Below, one piece after another: positions 14,486-24,200 of a stretch of 42,892 nucleotides of DNA. A program made the translations under genes and the position numbers. The stretch is from an uncultured Bacteriovoracaceae bacterium (lineage in GTDB: Bacteria > Bdellovibrionota > Bacteriovoracia > Bacteriovoracales > Bacteriovoracaceae): contig CALIJZ010000036.1 in the NCBI GenBank assembly GCA_938017795.1, forward strand, positions 1-42,892, in the 5' to 3' direction. Below the pieces are notes generated by a model, which saw only the letters and a list, made by a program, of their open reading frames with translations, had not been told where the DNA came from and made no database searches. Position 1 is the first letter of the stretch, and the number at the start of each line of letters is the position of its first letter.

Positions 14486-16209
14486 TTAGCCAGTGGAGAG
14501 AGACCAATTTCTAAATTTTCTACCAATAATTGTAGCGATCTTCGGCCATTGAAATGATTCATAGATAATTTAGCATCAATTATTAACTCTTGAGATTTTT
14601 GTTTTTTTATCAATTCTTCAGGAGAAGTCTTGTTCCATTGTTCTAGATAGAAAAAGCTTAGCCCATATAATGATTTTTGATAGTTTGATTTTTTTTCTCT
14701 TGCCTGAAATGTCCACTTTAGATGCTTATCTTTTAAGATTTTGAAGTCACTAATAAAAGCATCTTTTATTCTTAAAATAGGATAAGGATTTCCTTGACCA
14801 AAGGGTTCCATCTTAGCAATAGACTGACAAAGCTCCATTGTTAGCTCATGCATGCTTACTTCTATATCATAGTTGTGTTTCTTAGTTCTTATTATTTCTG
14901 GAACTTTGGAGACCATCTCTGTAACTTTTTTCTTTAAAGCTGGTAGGTTTTCTTTTTTCATTGATAAACCAGCTGCTGCCTTATGGCCCCCAAATTTTAA
15001 AAATAAATCGGAGCAACTATCAAGAGTTTGAAATAAATCAAGCTCACCTGCTGTTCTAGCTGAAGCCTTAATTACACCTTTGGTTTCAGAGTCTGTAAAA
15101 ACAATACAAGGGACTTTGAAAGTTTCAACAAGTTTAGAGGCAACAATTCCAATAACACCTTCATGCCAATTTGCTCCGTAAACTATATTAATCACTGGAG
15201 TAGGTTCATTCCATGACTCTTTTACTTGCATGAAAGCTTCATTATAAACATTACTTTGGATTTTTTTTCTTTGAGTGTTTGAATAGACAATATTTTTAAA
15301 AAAAGTATCACACTCATATGGGTTATCATTAATTAATAAATTTAAAGCGTCTTTAGGATGTTCTAATCTTCCTCTGGAATTAATATGTGGACCAATATTA
15401 AATGAGCATTTCTCACTTTCTAAAACAGATTTTTTAATATCATCTTGGCTTAAAAAAAGTCTTAACCCTGGATGCTTTGTTTTTGGGAGTTGTTTTAGGC
15501 CGTGACGTACTAGCTTCCTATTTACTGAGTTTAGTCTTGCAAGATCACAAATCGTTCCAATTGAAACAAATTCTAATAACGGATAAATGGAAGGGACTTT
15601 TTGATCTCTCTTTTCTAATAAGTTTTTTATCTTTAGTGCCAAACAAAAAGCTACTCCGACACCTGCAAGAGATTTAAGTTGGTCTTGGTCTTCATCACGA
15701 CGATTGGGATTAATTACAGCGTAGGCCTTTGGAATATATTCTTTGGCGTCTTTATGATGATCTGTGATAATAAGGTCAATATTTTTATCATGGGTATATT
15801 CAGCGGTTTCCAAGTTACTTATCCCACAATCAACAGAAACTAAAAGTGTTATATCTTTTTTCATTGCATCATCAATTGAACTTGGATGAATACCGTAACC
15901 CTCAACAAACCTTGAAGGTTGGAAAAGGTGAACTTCTTTATCTAGAGTTTTAAAAAAGTGATATAAAAGAGCACAAGAAGTCGTTCCATCTACGTCGTAA
16001 TCTCCATAGATTCCAATCTCTTCATTATTATCCAGGGCCTCTATGATTCTTTTTGCAGCTAGTTCTAGGTCTAATAAATTTTCAAGATCAGGGAGAGTTT
16101 TTAAATCCCAAGAAAAGAAGTCATCAAAGTTTTCAATTTTTCTCTTTTTTAGAATATCAATAACGATGGGGTGAATTTTCTCTTTTAAGTGTTTTTTTTC
16201 AATTTTCAT
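14482..16209 (-). CDS. recJ: single-stranded-DNA-specific exonuclease RecJ
   Basis: 575 aa, normal size. The DHH/DHHA1 phosphoesterase motifs are all present: GDYDVDGTTS (69-78), SVDCGI (about 125-130), the DHH motif at 150-152 (ITDHHKD), the INPNR segment, HINSRGRL, and the DHHA1 signature FGGHKAAAGLS near 405. A C-terminal OB-like domain follows (about 460-570). It degrades 5' single-stranded ends in mismatch repair and RecF-pathway recombination. Only a short gap separates it from the upstream barrel gene. Assignment is firm. Confidence 0.96.
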   Translation of the reverse strand: MKIEKKHLKEKIHPIVIDILKKRKIENFDDFFSWDLKTLPDLENLLDLELAAKRIIEALDNNEEIGIYGDYDVDGTTSCALLYHFFKTLDKEVHLFQPSRFVEGYGIHPSSIDDAMKKDITLLVSVDCGISNLETAEYTHDKNIDLIITDHHKDAKEYIPKAYAVINPNRRDEDQDQLKSLAGVGVAFCLALKIKNLLEKRDQKVPSIYPLLEFVSIGTICDLARLNSVNRKLVRHGLKQLPKTKHPGLRLFLSQDDIKKSVLESEKCSFNIGPHINSRGRLEHPKDALNLLINDNPYECDTFFKNIVYSNTQRKKIQSNVYNEAFMQVKESWNEPTPVINIVYGANWHEGVIGIVASKLVETFKVPCIVFTDSETKGVIKASARTAGELDLFQTLDSCSDLFLKFGGHKAAAGLSMKKENLPALKKKVTEMVSKVPEIIRTKKHNYDIEVSMHELTMELCQSIAKMEPFGQGNPYPILRIKDAFISDFKILKDKHLKWTFQAREKKSNYQKSLYGLSFFYLEQWNKTSPEELIKKQKSQELIIDAKLSMNHFNGRRSLQLLVENLEIGLSPLAN

Positions 16210-16241
16210 TGTGAAGAGATACTAAGCTTTTATAAGAGTAA

Positions 16242-17039
16242 TTAAAAGACGTAACCAAAGCCAAGAGAAGCCGAGAATTCGTCTCTACTGGATTCAGTAT
16301 TCGTGTCAGCCTCTGGAGTCGATACTGCTGTTGCTTCACGATCTGGTGGGTTTGAAGCTGTTCCCGAGCTCCAAGGGTAAGTAGTTGTACTTTTTTTAGA
16401 GCTAGAAATTGCTAAAAAGTTTTTTACACCCTGTGCGTAAACAAATAATCCATTTTTACTCATGATGTTAAAGCCTATACCAACTCCAGTATTTACTAGG
16501 CTCTCTTTTGTTTTAGAAACAAAGCCTTCTGTATTTAATATTTCATCATAATCATAATCAATTGTATTTCTGACTAAGCTAAATCCAATTGACCCAATAA
16601 CATAAGGCTCAAAATAAACTGTTCTTCCAACAGGAATTCTATAGATTAAAGATTGAGAAGCCTTCACCCCATACATGGTATGAAAGTTTTCATTTTTTAA
16701 AACATCTTCTGGGTAGTCTTCACTAAATTGGAAAAGATCTCTTTTTTTAGAAAAATAATAAAAACCATCTGCTCGAGTCGATGTTGAAATTCTATGATTT
16801 AAAAAAAATCTATAGCTAAATCCAAGGGAGGGTCCCATATAAGTAACGCTGTCTTCTTTTTTGATATTAGCTTTCATAAAACCAGACATTTCATTTTCAG
16901 ATTTATAAGTTTGTATAGAAAAGTCTGAATGAAAGCTAAAATGGTTACTATCCATTTTATTTGTGAATTTAGTATAATCTTTTGTCATGATATCTTGAGC
17001 ATTTAAGGATATACAAAAAAAGAGGATTAGTATTTTCAT
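16242..17039 (-). CDS. outer-membrane beta-barrel protein
   Basis: 265 aa. Signal peptide MKILILFFCISLNAQ. The mature part has alternating strands (HFSFHSDFSIQTYKS, PSLGFSYRFFLNHRISTSTRADGFYYF, FEPYVIGSIGFSLVRNTIDYD, VNTGVGIGFNIMSKNGLFVYAQGV) and ends in SASLGFGYVF with the terminal Phe recognised by the BAM machinery. A Ser/Thr/Pro-rich acidic loop (about residues 222-252) would be surface-exposed. Not a recognised transporter; it is cotranscribed with the lipoprotein gene three bases upstream, which could be a partner. Confidence 0.75.
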   Translation of the reverse strand: MKILILFFCISLNAQDIMTKDYTKFTNKMDSNHFSFHSDFSIQTYKSENEMSGFMKANIKKEDSVTYMGPSLGFSYRFFLNHRISTSTRADGFYYFSKKRDLFQFSEDYPEDVLKNENFHTMYGVKASQSLIYRIPVGRTVYFEPYVIGSIGFSLVRNTIDYDYDEILNTEGFVSKTKESLVNTGVGIGFNIMSKNGLFVYAQGVKNFLAISSSKKSTTTYPWSSGTASNPPDREATAVSTPEADTNTESSRDEFSASLGFGYVF

Positions 17040-17042
17040 TAT

Positions 17043-17948
17043 TTAACTGCTTGGAAAGTTTGGTAATGGGAAAAAGCTTGCTGGACCACAATCGCTTGGA
17101 GGATAGTCAAAAGGTATATTCTCTCCATCGGTGACCCTATCAAAGTGGCATTTTCTTGCACCGTTTATTTCAGATTTTATTGAAGCAGTGCCAGTAGGAG
17201 TACCAGGTGGATTAGCATCACCTTGTATTACAGATAAATCTACACTAGCAACTTTGGTGATCGAAAATGTACTTTTAGTTGTCGTTGAAGAAATTTCATC
17301 ATCAACATTATAAGGGACTTGATTATAATCAAATCCAAAGAGAAACATAAACATTGGTTGGTTTTCAAAAATTCTAAAATTATAAACATCTTCTAAGTAA
17401 GTTCCGCCAGGCTGTTTAACCTTTCTTTGAGTGGTTAAGACATAGTTTAACGTAGAGCCATTATCTTTATTGCTAATTTTTTCATCTCCATTGTCAGAGA
17501 CTTCACAAGAGAGAACTTTAAACCTTGAGTTAAGTCTGGTGTTAGAGCTTTGAGATACTTTTATAACTAGGCGTTGGCCTAGTGGATTAGCAATTTCGCC
17601 GAGACTACCACCAAGACCAGCACTTGGAGGTCTGACATAAAAATACAAAAACTTTTCTCCATTAGGATCAGTTTCTTTGTCTATCAAGAAAATTTCAGCT
17701 TTTTCTGTGGAGCTGTTATAAACAACTTCCCATTTTGAAGCAATTGTTAAGTCATCAAAAGAATTATTGGTTGTTCTCAAGAGATCGTCATAGATATCTC
17801 CACTATCCTCAACACAGTCTTGAGTCTGCTTTTCTTCAAAAGCAGTTACACAAGCAGCACAAGAATTTCGTAATTCTTCAATAATGAATTTTTTATTTTC
17901 CTTAGTGCATGAGCTAAATAATAAAATTATAAATAAAATCTTTAACAT
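17043..17948 (-). CDS. lipoprotein of unknown function
   Basis: 301 aa. Lipobox FSSC (Cys 14). The early mature part has a CAAC pair (residues about 31-34) and a further Cys (QDCVE), and Cys recur near the C-terminus (KCHFD, SDCGP), so disulfides are likely. The middle is beta-rich (KVLSCEVSDNGDEKIS, YNFRIFENQPMFMFLFGFDYN). No family recognised. It is followed three bases later by the barrel gene, and the pair might form a surface complex. Confidence 0.65.
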   Translation of the reverse strand: MLKILFIILLFSSCTKENKKFIIEELRNSCAACVTAFEEKQTQDCVEDSGDIYDDLLRTTNNSFDDLTIASKWEVVYNSSTEKAEIFLIDKETDPNGEKFLYFYVRPPSAGLGGSLGEIANPLGQRLVIKVSQSSNTRLNSRFKVLSCEVSDNGDEKISNKDNGSTLNYVLTTQRKVKQPGGTYLEDVYNFRIFENQPMFMFLFGFDYNQVPYNVDDEISSTTTKSTFSITKVASVDLSVIQGDANPPGTPTGTASIKSEINGARKCHFDRVTDGENIPFDYPPSDCGPASFFPLPNFPSS

Positions 17949-18028
17949 AATTAAAGATTATACATATAACTAAACTTGAGTTGCAAACTCAGATGAGATA
18001 GATGAGTTAATTTAAGTGAATAAATTTT

Positions 18029-18262
18029 CTATTGAAACTTATGACCGTATTTTCTTAAAAACTTAGATAAAGATCCAACTTTATCTAAAGTTCTAATGGC
18101 ACTAGTAGAAAGTCTTAATCTAATAGTCTTACCTGTCTCAGGATCAAAAACTTTTTTCCATTGAAGGTTTGGCTTTTGAGTCATTTTAGTTTTGATATTT
18201 GAATGGGAAACTTTGTTTCCTACTAATCTTCTCTTACCTGTTAAATCGCATACTCTGGACAT
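18029..18262 (-). CDS. rpmB: 50S ribosomal protein L28 (bL28)
   Basis: 77 aa. MSRVCDLTGKRRLVGNKVSHSNIKTK and KVFDPETGKTIRLRLSTSAIRTLDKVG are diagnostic for L28. The Cys pattern is that of the Zn-independent form (a single early Cys). It is encoded alone; the usual partner rpmG is not adjacent. A purine-rich AAAGAGAG stands before the ATG. Confidence 0.97.
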   Translation of the reverse strand: MSRVCDLTGKRRLVGNKVSHSNIKTKMTQKPNLQWKKVFDPETGKTIRLRLSTSAIRTLDKVGSLSKFLRKYGHKFQ

Positions 18263-18355
18263 AATTTACTCTCTTTAAAAATACGTTTGATAAAACTAGG
18301 GTAAATAACACAAGTTGGCAAGGATAGGAGACTAGGCCAGATAGATTAGTACGAA

Positions 18356-18700
18356 TTAGGGAATATCTCGACGCTCCAATTGCTCACGGATACGCATCAT
18401 TTTTTCCGTACTTAGAATCACGATTTTATCTTCAACTCCAGATTTATCAGCTGCCTTACACTCAAAATAAGGAGGATAAATTTCATTAAACTCATCAACT
18501 AGATTAATACAATTTTCTCTTTCTTGTTCTGTATAGGTTTCTCTGCATTGAACTTGGATCATTCTGAAGTCACTTAATAGGTCTTTAGAACATTTCTCGA
18601 TAATATCGTTTGATTCTATTTTGTTTAATTGGTCTGTAGCAATTGCTTCATCACATGAATAAAGAAATAAACTAAAAAATGATAAAATTATGATTTTCAT
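18356..18700 (-). CDS. small lipoprotein
   Basis: 114 aa from the Met at 18700, which begins a proper signal peptide MKIIILSFFSLFLYSC with lipobox (Cys 16). The frame is open to 18844, but the extra 48 residues are not secretory-like and overlie the divergent promoter region. The mature protein is acidic with five further Cys (IIEKCSKD, VQCRETYTEQERENCINL, FECKAAD), implying disulfide bonds. Unknown function; divergent from the tandem barrel genes. Confidence 0.65.
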   Translation of the reverse strand: MKIIILSFFSLFLYSCDEAIATDQLNKIESNDIIEKCSKDLLSDFRMIQVQCRETYTEQERENCINLVDEFNEIYPPYFECKAADKSGVEDKIVILSTEKMMRIREQLERRDIP

Positions 18701-18862
18701 CTTTTTCGATTGTAGTTTGAATTGGAGTTGAAATAAAGAGGATGGTAAAAAATTTACAATAAAAACGCCTTGCATTAAATAGCCGAGTGATTTTCTTTTA
18801 CCCTTGTTAAAAGCTGTAGTGAGGGAAATAATTATAGAGAACAATTTTTACAGGAGATTAGA

Positions 18863-19804
18863 ATGAAATATTTAGTTTTATTAGCAATGATGCTGCCAGC
18901 ATTTTCTCAGAAAATACTGAAAGTTAAGGATGATAACGTTCTTATTAGTAATGATGATATCGAACTTGAAAGTGGAAAAAAATATTATCTTGAAACAGAT
19001 TCAGGTGAATCACTAATTGGTGTCTATACAAATGGCTCAAGCGATAGTGGATATGTTGCTAGGATTTTAGAAGGGGATTTAAGTGAGGGAGATAGAATTA
19101 CTTCACATAGAAAAAAGAAAATCTCTGGTGGTAGTATGGCGATGGGGCCTTATAAGAAGTTTAGTTTTGGTATTCATGCAGGTGTAAATTTAACTGGTAC
19201 CAACACAAGTTGTGAGGATGTTACAGCTGGTTCTTGTCCCGCAACTGACAGTAGTACAGATGCAGGATTAGGTTTTCAAGGTGGATTAAATCTTCAGTAT
19301 CACTTTAGTCAAAAGCTTGCTCTTAATGCAAAAATTTCTTATAACATTCACAAATTCTCTAGTGAGCTTGCAACACCTACTGGAGCAGCCACTACGGGAC
19401 CTTTTGAAACTCAAGGTGAATATTCTACAATCTCTTTTCAACCTACAATCAAATATTATATTATGAACGCTTTATTTGCTTCTACAGGAGTGAGAGTTCA
19501 TATGCCAATGGGCTTCACAAGCAAAGGTGTTGATACCAGTAATGGAGAAATTATACCAAACTCAGAGGTTGATATTCTGGGCCTTGATGATGCTCAATTA
19601 GCGACAGCAGGACTTGCAAAGCCGGGGATGTATTTAGACATTCCTTTAAATATTGGAGCAAGTTTTAATCTAGGTAAAATTAAATTAGAACCTAATTTTA
19701 CATATTATTTCCCAATATCAGCTATTCTTGAATCTGACAGCACTGCTTTTAATCAAACAGCAAAGCTAAGCTCAATGGCGTTTAATTTAGACGTATTATT
19801 TTAA
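18863..19804 (+). CDS. outer-membrane barrel with N-terminal SH3-like segment (paralog 1)
   Basis: 313 aa. Signal peptide MKYLVLLAMMLPAFSQ. Residues about 18-75 form a small beta-rich domain (LKVKDDNVLISNDDIELESGKKYYL, then SGYVARILEGDLSEGDRI) that reads like an SH3/KOW-type fold. From about 90 to the end is a barrel: KFSFGIHAGVNLTG, GFQGGLNLQYHFSQKLALNAKISYN, ending in FNLDVLF with terminal Phe. The following gene is a full-length paralog of the same length. AGGAG lies just before the ATG. Function unknown, perhaps adhesion or sensing. Confidence 0.75.
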   Translation: MKYLVLLAMMLPAFSQKILKVKDDNVLISNDDIELESGKKYYLETDSGESLIGVYTNGSSDSGYVARILEGDLSEGDRITSHRKKKISGGSMAMGPYKKFSFGIHAGVNLTGTNTSCEDVTAGSCPATDSSTDAGLGFQGGLNLQYHFSQKLALNAKISYNIHKFSSELATPTGAATTGPFETQGEYSTISFQPTIKYYIMNALFASTGVRVHMPMGFTSKGVDTSNGEIIPNSEVDILGLDDAQLATAGLAKPGMYLDIPLNIGASFNLGKIKLEPNFTYYFPISAILESDSTAFNQTAKLSSMAFNLDVLF

Positions 19805-19816
19805 TTAGGAGAAAAC

Positions 19817-20758
19817 TTGAAAATATTAATTTTATTATTGTTGCCTCTTTCATTGTTTTCTCAAGAAGTTTTGAAGAAAAAAGATGATAAGGTCATGATT
19901 AGCTCTACTTCGATAGATCTTGAGCAGGGAAAAAAGTATGTTATCCAATCAAATTCTGGAGAAGCCTTAATTGGAGTTTATAAAAACTTATCTGGCGGAA
20001 ATTACGTAGCAAAAATTTTAGAGGGTGATTTGAATGTAGGAGATAGTATAGATTCTTTTGCTAAGAAATCTACTACTACTTATAGCTCTAGTAATTCAAT
20101 AACCAGCTCTACTGGAAAAATTTATCAACCATTTAATTTTGGGATTCACTTGGGAGGGAATTACTCTGGGGGAACGGATACTGAAGAGACTATAGGAAGT
20201 TCAGTTGAAACTAAGTTTGATTCAGGAATAGGCTTTCAAGGTGGGGTTGTTTTTGATTATAATTTCAATCCATCGATGAGCTTGAGTACAAAGTTATCAT
20301 TTGCTACATATGTTAATACTTTGGACAACATAGATGGTCTTGGAACCAATCAAGAAAATAAGTCTACTACTATCTCAATTGAACCTAGATTTAAGTACAA
20401 GTTTCTTAGTGACTCTGTTGGTTATAAGTTAGCTTATGGATTTACTGGAGTTAGAATAGGTAAATTACTAAGCATGGAAACTATCGCAACAAATCCTGCA
20501 GTTGCTAGTCCTACAAAGTTTGATTTCTTAGATGATCAAACTGCTGCAGCTTTGAACACAAAAGTTGCTGATATTTTAATTGATATTCCTATTGGAGTTG
20601 GGATGAACTTTAAGTTAAAAAGTTTAACAAATACCTTAGTAATTTCTCCAAACTTTACTTATTATTTACAAGTAGGTGATATAACAGAACATATCAACGG
20701 ATCCTCTGGTGGGTTCAGAGTTTCAACAATGGCATTTAATATAGACGTATTATTCTAA
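19817..20758 (+). CDS. outer-membrane barrel, tandem paralog 2
   Basis: 313 aa, TTG start with AGGAG ten bases before. Signal peptide MKILILLLLPLSLFSQ, then the same plan as its neighbour: EVLKKKDDKVMISSTSIDLEQGKKYVI plus NYVAKILEGDLNVGDSI, a Ser/Thr-rich linker, and a barrel starting FNFGIHLGGNYSG and ending MAFNIDVLF. The two share the ends of the proteins closely and differ most in the surface loops, as expected of duplicated surface proteins. Its last nine bases overlap the convergent transketolase gene. Confidence 0.75.
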   Translation: MKILILLLLPLSLFSQEVLKKKDDKVMISSTSIDLEQGKKYVIQSNSGEALIGVYKNLSGGNYVAKILEGDLNVGDSIDSFAKKSTTTYSSSNSITSSTGKIYQPFNFGIHLGGNYSGGTDTEETIGSSVETKFDSGIGFQGGVVFDYNFNPSMSLSTKLSFATYVNTLDNIDGLGTNQENKSTTISIEPRFKYKFLSDSVGYKLAYGFTGVRIGKLLSMETIATNPAVASPTKFDFLDDQTAAALNTKVADILIDIPIGVGMNFKLKSLTNTLVISPNFTYYLQVGDITEHINGSSGGFRVSTMAFNIDVLF

Positions 20759-22687
20759 AATATTCTGAGCAATGGACTTGGCATCAAGTCCATGCTTTTT
20801 ATATAGCTCTGTCGCTGTGTAAGCAGATTGACCAAAAATACCTTTTACACCTAAGCTTTTAATCGAATTTATTTTAGCATTTGTTTGAGTCATTATTTTA
20901 TGAGTTAAACTAGCTCCAATTCCATGATTTACTTGATGATCCTCTAGAGTAAGGATATTTCCCTGATGGTCATTGATCCATTTCTCATAGACACTAGATT
21001 TGAAAGTATTTAGGTGTCTATGGTTAATGATTCCATAATTTTTACCTTGAGCACTTAGTAATTCTCGGGCCTTTAATGCTTCATGCACTAAAGCGCCAGT
21101 TGCAATGATAAGACCATCTTTTCCTTCAAAAAGTAATTGATCAGTTTCTATATCATTATCATTTTTTTCAAAGCTTGGAATAAATGTTTCTCGTCCTAAG
21201 AAAAAGACATAACTTTTAGCGTGATTTTTTAATTTATCTTGATGTTGTTTTTTTACAAAGTGCTTCATTAATCTATACGTATCATCAGAGTTTGCTGGAG
21301 CTATAATTTCAACATTTGGAATTGAAGCTAGAGCAGAAAAATAAGTCAGACTCTGATGACTTGCTCCATCGGCTGCGTCTTGAAAACCAGTGTGAGAAAA
21401 AACACAAATCATTGGAGAACTTGAAAGACTTGCCATGATTAAAGGAAGATTTCCTTTAGTTATTCCAAATGCTGCAAAAGTATCAACAACGGGGATATAA
21501 TCATTTTTTGAAAAACCGGCAGCAACACTAACCATATTACTCTCTGCTATTCCTATATCTATGGAAGCTTTAGGGAACTCTTGGTGGAAAGGCTTAAGAC
21601 CGGTTGATCCTTGAAGATCTGAACTGATACTAATAATTGGAAGACCTTCATTTTTTAATTCAATTAAGGCCTTAGAAACTCCAACTTGCATTTTCTCTTT
21701 AGCTGGACCCGATTTTTTATCAACAGTGATGGCATTTAATTCGTTTGCCCAGTTCTTAAAATCATCGGGGGCTTTTTGATCCCAGAGCTCATCAATGAAA
21801 GCAGCGATCTTTCCATCAGCTTTTTTAAGTGGGAAACCATGGCCTCCACTGTCTGAGTCTTGAGTTGCTTTGATGCCTTGGCCTTTAACAGTCTTCATCC
21901 ATAAAACAGTAGGACTATTCTGACTGGCACTAATTGCTTTTTGAGTTGCTTGATAAGTTTTTTCTAGATCATGCCCTTGCTCAAGAGTCATGATATTCCA
22001 ACCTAGGGCTTTAAGAGAATCAAAGGTTGGTTGCATTGAGAATGCATCATGAATTCTACCACTAAGTTTAGTTTTATTATCTGAAATGACTAATAAGAAG
22101 GGATTGATCATACCTTTTTGAAATAGGCCCGGAACTGCTGCCATTGCTTCTTTAGCTTCACCTTCCATGCAGGCTCCATCTGAAATAAGTGTAATCGTTA
22201 CTCTCTTGTTATTTGAGAGCTTATCACTCATTGCAAGACCTTGAGCTTGAGGAAACGCTGAACCAAGTGGACCATTACTCATTAAAACCCCTTCAGGGTA
22301 TAAATGAGACTCACCATGACCAGTTAGTTTGGAGTCGATACTTCTAAATCCTTTTAAGCTTTCAAAGTTTAATCCACCATAACCATAAAGAGCTTTTACA
22401 GCATAGAGAGCGTTTTCAGCATGCCCGATATCGTTTACAAAATTATAATGGTTGTACCAATCAGTTTCTCGAAACATAATCTCGTGTATACATGATAAGA
22501 ACTCAGCAATGGCACTGGGTCCACCCCAATGACAAGCTGCTCCGCCATTGACTGCATGTTGATCCATAAGAGCTAATAAACTTCTTATGGCCTTCGGGTC
22601 AAGACATTCAACAGGTTCGTTTTGAGTGCTGTTGATCTTAAGGGTATAGGGAGAGTTAAGTTTTGGAGCATCGAGAAGATGATTCAT
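20750..22687 (-). CDS. tkt: transketolase-family enzyme
   Basis: 645 aa. Thiamine-diphosphate enzyme with all three transketolase regions. The N-terminal TPP domain (about 1-310) has the GACHWGGPSAIAEFL and TGHGESHLYP segments and the metal-binding SDGACMEGEAKEA-about 25-SDNKTKLSG stretch. The pyrimidine domain (about 330-510) includes DIGIAESNMVSVAAGFS with the catalytic Glu, and VFSHTGFQDAADGASHQ. The C-terminal domain runs about 515-640. The sequence is divergent from enterobacterial TktA, with an altered GDG motif (SDG), so a specialised member cannot be excluded. AAGGA lies before the ATG. Confidence 0.85.
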   Translation of the reverse strand: MNHLLDAPKLNSPYTLKINSTQNEPVECLDPKAIRSLLALMDQHAVNGGAACHWGGPSAIAEFLSCIHEIMFRETDWYNHYNFVNDIGHAENALYAVKALYGYGGLNFESLKGFRSIDSKLTGHGESHLYPEGVLMSNGPLGSAFPQAQGLAMSDKLSNNKRVTITLISDGACMEGEAKEAMAAVPGLFQKGMINPFLLVISDNKTKLSGRIHDAFSMQPTFDSLKALGWNIMTLEQGHDLEKTYQATQKAISASQNSPTVLWMKTVKGQGIKATQDSDSGGHGFPLKKADGKIAAFIDELWDQKAPDDFKNWANELNAITVDKKSGPAKEKMQVGVSKALIELKNEGLPIISISSDLQGSTGLKPFHQEFPKASIDIGIAESNMVSVAAGFSKNDYIPVVDTFAAFGITKGNLPLIMASLSSSPMICVFSHTGFQDAADGASHQSLTYFSALASIPNVEIIAPANSDDTYRLMKHFVKKQHQDKLKNHAKSYVFFLGRETFIPSFEKNDNDIETDQLLFEGKDGLIIATGALVHEALKARELLSAQGKNYGIINHRHLNTFKSSVYEKWINDHQGNILTLEDHQVNHGIGASLTHKIMTQTNAKINSIKSLGVKGIFGQSAYTATELYKKHGLDAKSIAQNILE

Positions 22688-22812
22688 AATTAATCCTTTT
22701 TAGAGATAAGTAATATTTAACACAAAGTTTTTAAGTATAGAACGAATAAATTCTAAATTTTCTTATCAAGATTTTAGGCCTTAAAATGTGTGGTTTAGGT
22801 AAGTAAATGAAT

Positions 22813-23220
22813 TTAACTATCGTCAGAAATTTGTTGTTCTAACAATTTATAGGTTCTGTATTCTTCCATGGAACTAAAGACTTTCTTGATTGTTAAGAAC
22901 CTTCTGAAGGTTGACGCAAAGAATCTTTGAAGAGCGTACTTTGAGATAACATAGTGATTAGATAGTTGTGGGATTTTTTGTAATTTTAAAAGATAGAAAA
23001 AATTTACTGGGTGAGCGAAGTATAGCTTGGAAATATCAACGATATAATCAAATGAAGAAACTTTTTCTGAAAAATTGATAGCTTCTTGCAGATCTTTTTT
23101 TATAAGCTCTGGAGTAATCCCTTTTAAAGGTTGAACAAAAAACTCTTGATTTTCGATATCAGTAGTGATTTTAATCTCACCCCAGAAGTTTTTATAATGA
23201 AACTTTTCTACTCCATGCAT
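22813..23220 (-). CDS. small cytoplasmic protein of unknown function
   Basis: 135 aa, no signal. A central stretch SSFDYIVDISKLYFAHPVNFFYLLKLQKIPQLSNHYVIS has the strand-helix-strand look of a STAS-like fold, but no diagnostic residue can be named. It overlaps the end of the SPL-like gene by 13 bases, so it belongs to that three-gene set. Confidence 0.6.
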   Translation of the reverse strand: MHGVEKFHYKNFWGEIKITTDIENQEFFVQPLKGITPELIKKDLQEAINFSEKVSSFDYIVDISKLYFAHPVNFFYLLKLQKIPQLSNHYVISKYALQRFFASTFRRFLTIKKVFSSMEEYRTYKLLEQQISDDS

Positions 23221-24200
23221 AAATAGACCTTTGATTCACATACACCTTTAGATAATAAAATATTCTTAACAGTTGATAGCAGCCAATTTCTCATGGGTTT
23301 AGAGTATCTAATTTTATTATCAAAGCTTTTAATATAAGGGTGAGCATGTAGTTTTGAATCAGGGTAATTACTCTCAACTTGTCGGTACACATCCTTTGTA
23401 TATCTCACTACGCCTAGAGAGAAATAATTAATTTGATCTAAGTTAGTATTTTCAAGCAATTGATCAACTAAGTTAGAATAAATTTTTTCTATATCTTCAG
23501 AATAAATGATCGGATCAAAGTGAATTCCTAATTGAAAATTAGAATCACTTAATTTCTTAATTGCTTTTATTCTAGCTTTAGTACTTGGTGTTTTGAGATC
23601 AAACTCTTTTGATGGTTCATCAGGGGAGAGAGAAAAGGTAAGTAATACATTCTTTAGTGGCTCTAGTGATAAGATATTTTTTATATTTACAGACTTTGTT
23701 CTTAATTCGAGTTTTGCTTCAGGACGGGCTTTAAAGAAATCCCAATATTGAGACCACTCATTAGTTATATGATTTAAGGCAAGGCTATCACTGAATTCTC
23801 CGGCATGAAACCAAGCATTGGGATGTTGATCTAGGGTCGTTTCTATTTCTTTAATAATTTCATCATGATTTACATATAAGACTAGATCAGGAGTATTAAA
23901 ATATCCTTGAAGATAGCAGTATTGGCATTCATAGATACAATTATAAGAATGGATGAAGTAAAAATGAGGGTCTCCGTTTAACCCATACGCATCAGGAGCC
24001 TGCTTAACTAAGGTACCTCTTTTTTTTCCAATGAAGAGGTTGAGGTTCTCTCTTTTTTGTAGATATGGTTTTTTTACTTTTCCCCAAATCTCATCGACTT
24101 TATTAATGAGAATGGGATCATTATGCTTTAGCTTATTAAGAATATGCTGAGTGTGAGGACTATTGAGAATATCTTTTTCAACTAGAACCTTTTCAAACAT
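23208..24200 (-). CDS. SPL-family radical SAM protein (spore photoproduct lyase-like)
   Basis: 330 aa from the Met at 24200 (MFEKVLVEKDIL), since the longer form from 24233 would overlap the upstream gene deeply. Radical SAM cluster Cys88-X3-Cys92-X2-Cys95 in NCIYECQYCYLQ, with the aromatic residue before the third Cys typical of the family. The later part LELRTKSVNIKNI.., LTFSLSPDEPSK and QLGIHFDPIIY follows the SPL pattern. Spore photoproduct lyase reverses a thymine dimer; in bacteria that make no spores the substrate is unknown. It starts within the end of the nucleosidase-like gene (eight-base overlap). Confidence 0.8.
   Translation of the reverse strand: MFEKVLVEKDILNSPHTQHILNKLKHNDPILINKVDEIWGKVKKPYLQKRENLNLFIGKKRGTLVKQAPDAYGLNGDPHFYFIHSYNCIYECQYCYLQGYFNTPDLVLYVNHDEIIKEIETTLDQHPNAWFHAGEFSDSLALNHITNEWSQYWDFFKARPEAKLELRTKSVNIKNILSLEPLKNVLLTFSLSPDEPSKEFDLKTPSTKARIKAIKKLSDSNFQLGIHFDPIIYSEDIEKIYSNLVDQLLENTNLDQINYFSLGVVRYTKDVYRQVESNYPDSKLHAHPYIKSFDNKIRYSKPMRNWLLSTVKNILLSKGVCESKVYLCME

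Noticed and set aside
17154..17169. TGGCA-TTGC match resembling sigma-54
   Set aside because: The GG-GC spacing is one base short, and it lies inside the lipoprotein gene on the opposite strand.
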